Origin: Bacteroidota bacterium
GTDB lineage: Bacteria > Bacteroidota > Bacteroidia > Chitinophagales > Chitinophagaceae
Reading direction: 5' to 3'
Assembly (NCBI GenBank): GCA_947461015.1
Contig: CANHIR010000057.1
Location: 1-10,252 of the forward strand
Length of the DNA: 10,252 nucleotides
Position numbers and translations under genes: made by a program. Shown in pieces: positions 8,585 to 10,252 of the stretch (its first letter is position 1; every line of letters begins with the position of its first letter). The notes under the pieces are model-generated. The model saw only the letters and a program-made list of their open reading frames with translations. It was not told the DNA's origin and searched no databases.

Positions 8585-8619
8585 TAACCGCTCCTCAAAT
8601 AGTGGTGCGCTATATGTAC

Positions 8620-8647
8620 TTTGTTTGTTGAAACTGCCCTACCTTTA
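8620..8647 (+). promoter_or_regulatory. Candidate Bacteroidota-type promoter for the ABC permease gene
   Basis: A TTTG at 8620-8623 and TACCTTTA at 8640-8647 resemble the -33 (TTG) and -7 (TAnnTTTG) boxes described for Bacteroidota; the second matches at all but the final base. They are 16 bases apart, slightly short of the usual spacing. Transcription would begin around 8651-8655, leaving a short leader before the ATG at 8667. If real, it would separate the permease from the nuo operon and exclude the in-frame GTG at 8649 as the start. Such AT-rich matches arise by chance, so this is only a candidate. Confidence 0.3.
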
Positions 8648-8666
8648 GGTGCATAAACCCCAAATA

Positions 8667-9947
8667 ATGACTATTCAGGACTCTTTTGTATTGGCATGGA
8701 GAACCGTTAAAGGCAATAAATTAAGAACCGGCATTACGGTGGCCATTATTGCTTTTGGTATTATGGCATTAATTGGCATTATTACTGCTATTTCGGCCAT
8801 GAATCAAAGTTTAAAGGAGAACTTCTCCTTTATGGGGGCAAATGCATTCAGTGTTAGGTATAAAGAGATAAATGCAAGAATGGGTGGGCCAGATCAAGGA
8901 GAAGAATTTTCTAAATCAAAGAAGGGTCAAAAAGAAAAAAAATCGAATCTAGATAAACCAATAAGACTAGAGGAAGCCACTTATTTTAAAGAACATTTCG
9001 GATTTCCTAGAGCAGTGGTAAGTGTTTCAAGAAGAGGATCTGGTAATAATGAACTACATTATAAAGATAAAAAAACCAATCCTCAAGTAAGTTTGGTGGG
9101 AGGAGATGAAAACTATCTTGTAGTAAATGGGTATGCTGTAAGTGCGGGTAGAAACTTAAATAATGTAGACCTTGCTTCCGGCAGAAACGTATGCTTAATT
9201 GGAAGTAATGTAGCTGCGAAATTATTTCCAAGTAAACCAGAAGCTTGTATTGATAAAATTATATTATTACAAAGTAAGCCTTATCGAGTGATTGGTTTAT
9301 TGAAATCTAAAGGATCAAGTGCCATGTTGCGCCAGGACGATATTGCCATTACATCCATTAAAAATGTAAGACAATATGAAAATGCAAGTCCATCTTATTC
9401 AATTGGGGTAATGGTTAATAATGTTGCAGAGCTAGAGCCTGCAATTGGGGAAACTACCGAACAGATGAGAAAAGCAAGAAGACTTATTCCTTCTGAATCA
9501 GATAATTTTGTGATAGACAAAAGTGATAAGTTCGCAGAGATGTTTATTGGATTTTTAGCTGGTATAAGTGGCGCTGCTGGCGCAATCGGCATGATTACAC
9601 TTATTGGAGCAGCCATTGGCCTAATGAATATCATGTTGGTAGCTGTAAGCGAAAGAACACGTGAGGTTGGATTAATTAAAGCACTAGGAGGAAAGAAAAA
9701 AGACGTGCGTCGTCAGTTTTTATTTGAGAGTGTTTGTATTAGTTTATTAGGCGCTGTTTTTGGTATTATACTTGGCGTAGGTGTTGGCAATTTATTTAGT
9801 TTAATTTTAAATACTGGCTTTGTAGTGCCTTGGTTTTGGGTTTTCACGGGAATTATTATTTGTTCGGTGGTAGGATTGGTTGCCGGTATATATCCTGCCA
9901 TGAAAGCTGCTTCACTAAATCCGATTAATGCTTTGCGTTACGAGTAG
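8667..9947 (+). CDS. ABC transporter permease, MacB/FtsX type (LolC/MacB-like)
   Basis: This is an inner-membrane permease of the MacB/FtsX family, which moves or extracts substrates at the outer face of the inner membrane using a separate or fused ATPase. Its architecture is typical. TM1 lies at about 22-44, preceded by a WRTVKGNKLRTG entry motif. A periplasmic MacB_PCD-like domain spans about 45-290. Three C-terminal helices follow (about 296-326, 355-380 and 388-411). The FtsX core includes MLVAVSERTREVGLIKALGG (323-342), the coupling region that contacts an ATPase, and the family ending YPAMKAASLNPINALRYE. It has no nucleotide-binding domain (426 residues; fused MacB has about 650), and none is encoded nearby in the window. 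A Lys/Glu-rich low-complexity stretch lies at about 77-98. I chose the ATG at 8667; an in-frame GTG at 8649 would add six residues not expected in this family. The substrate is unknown. Confidence 0.88.
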   Translation: MTIQDSFVLAWRTVKGNKLRTGITVAIIAFGIMALIGIITAISAMNQSLKENFSFMGANAFSVRYKEINARMGGPDQGEEFSKSKKGQKEKKSNLDKPIRLEEATYFKEHFGFPRAVVSVSRRGSGNNELHYKDKKTNPQVSLVGGDENYLVVNGYAVSAGRNLNNVDLASGRNVCLIGSNVAAKLFPSKPEACIDKIILLQSKPYRVIGLLKSKGSSAMLRQDDIAITSIKNVRQYENASPSYSIGVMVNNVAELEPAIGETTEQMRKARRLIPSESDNFVIDKSDKFAEMFIGFLAGISGAAGAIGMITLIGAAIGLMNIMLVAVSERTREVGLIKALGGKKKDVRRQFLFESVCISLLGAVFGIILGVGVGNLFSLILNTGFVVPWFWVFTGIIICSVVGLVAGIYPAMKAASLNPINALRYE

Positions 9948-10075
9948 TGGTCATTGATACAGTTTAAAATAAATACACATTATGCCGCTCGCTCACAAAA
10001 CGCTGTAGTTGTAATAAGGTGTATGCATTCCTTTTCCTATTTATTCATTTTATATTTTGCAGTTATACTATTCGT

Positions 10076-10106
10076 TACGCTATGTTCGACGTTTGGCATT
10101 AGCGTA
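10076..10106. repeat. Imperfect inverted repeat in the 3' intergenic region
   Basis: TACGCTA at 10076-10082 is the exact reverse complement of TAGCGTA at 10100-10106. Two further pairs (TG at 10083-10084 with CA at 10097-10098) form if the T at 10099 is bulged out. The hairpin is followed on the plus strand by an A/T-rich stretch without a clean T run (TATTTATTTTAAAA). It could be a weak end signal for the permease transcript or a binding site. The base composition is locally richer in G and C than its surroundings. The function is unknown. Confidence 0.4.
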
Positions 10107-10133
10107 TATTTATTTTAAAAGTGATAAAAAGCA

Positions 10134-10156
10134 AAAGGCCCGCATTGCGGGCCTTT
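10134..10156. terminator. Intrinsic terminator hairpin between convergent genes
   Basis: A perfect 10-bp stem, AAAGGCCCGC (10134-10143) and GCGGGCCTTT (10147-10156), closes on a three-base ATT loop. The minus strand continues with TTTTGC then TTTTT, a better T-tract than the plus strand, where only the stem's own three T's are followed by AAAA. It therefore probably serves mainly the minus-strand gene ending at 10184, 28 bases away. It may also stop plus-strand transcripts from the permease side. Confidence 0.85.
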
Positions 10157-10183
10157 AAAATCATAATGTAAATAATTACTTAA

Positions 10184-10252
10184 TTACTTAGGATCTAAAA
10201 TATGCTTAATGCGATCTTGTAAATCATCAAAGTGACTTGAAGAACTTGCATC
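10184..10252 (-). CDS. Unidentified protein, C-terminal end (partial)
   Basis: On the minus strand an open frame enters from the right edge and ends at a TAA (10184-10186) after 22 codons. The peptide begins DASSSS and ends HFDDLQDRIKHILDPK. The serine run followed by a charged, probably helical end suggests a flexible linker and a short helix, but I do not recognise the family. Support for a real gene is positional: the stop lies just upstream, in the gene's own direction, of the strong hairpin whose T-tract favours the minus strand. The rest of the gene is outside the window, so no function can be given. Confidence 0.6.
   Translation of the reverse strand, partial: DASSSSHFDDLQDRIKHILDPK

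Noticed and set aside
8587..8606. Stem ACCGCT...AGTGGT as the nuo operon terminator
   Set aside because: It has only six pairs including a G-U, an eight-base loop, and no T tract directly after it; too weak to annotate.
8649..8666. GTG at 8649 as the permease start, adding six residues
   Set aside because: The extra residues (MHKPQI) are not expected in this family, which usually begins directly with an M-x-x-x-D/E-S-like segment. The GTG also lies at or upstream of the likely transcript start.
1..10252. CRISPR array, tRNA or rRNA genes, insertion sequence or phage genes
   Set aside because: No regularly spaced repeats, cloverleaf sequences, transposase motifs or integration sites were seen on either strand.

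Overview
The window is the distal part of a respiratory complex I (NADH:quinone oxidoreductase, nuo) operon from an AT-rich Bacteroidota bacterium, probably close to the Chitinophagaceae. This placement is an inference. It rests on the protein flavour, on a NuoG that lacks the large molybdopterin-type domain, on gene starts with almost no Shine-Dalgarno sequences, and on a possible TAnnTTTG-type promoter box. No marker gene in the window fixes the taxon.

Positions 1-8584 hold nine consecutive plus-strand genes in canonical order: the 3' end of nuoF, then complete nuoG, nuoH, nuoI, nuoJ, nuoK, nuoL, nuoM and nuoN. Gaps between them are only 5-41 bases, so they are almost certainly one transcript whose promoter and first genes lie left of the window. 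NuoF (FMN and cluster N3), NuoG and NuoI carry electrons through the peripheral arm. NuoH forms the quinone site together with peripheral subunits encoded outside the window. NuoH, J, K, L, M and N form the proton-pumping membrane arm. All the key membrane Glu, Lys and His residues I checked are present, so the complex looks functional.

Positions 8585-8666 are a short spacer with a weak candidate promoter. It precedes a MacB/FtsX-type ABC transporter permease (8667-9947) that has no ATPase gene beside it in the window.

Positions 9948-10183 are non-coding as far as I can tell. They hold an imperfect inverted repeat and a perfect 10-bp GC-rich hairpin that acts as a terminator between converging genes. 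The right edge (10184-10252) is the 3' end of an unidentified minus-strand gene.

This is mainly a housekeeping region and I found no new multi-gene system. The most interesting detail is the shortened NuoG, which keeps a rearranged four-cysteine site (CxxC...CxxC) where other NuoG proteins bind cluster N7.
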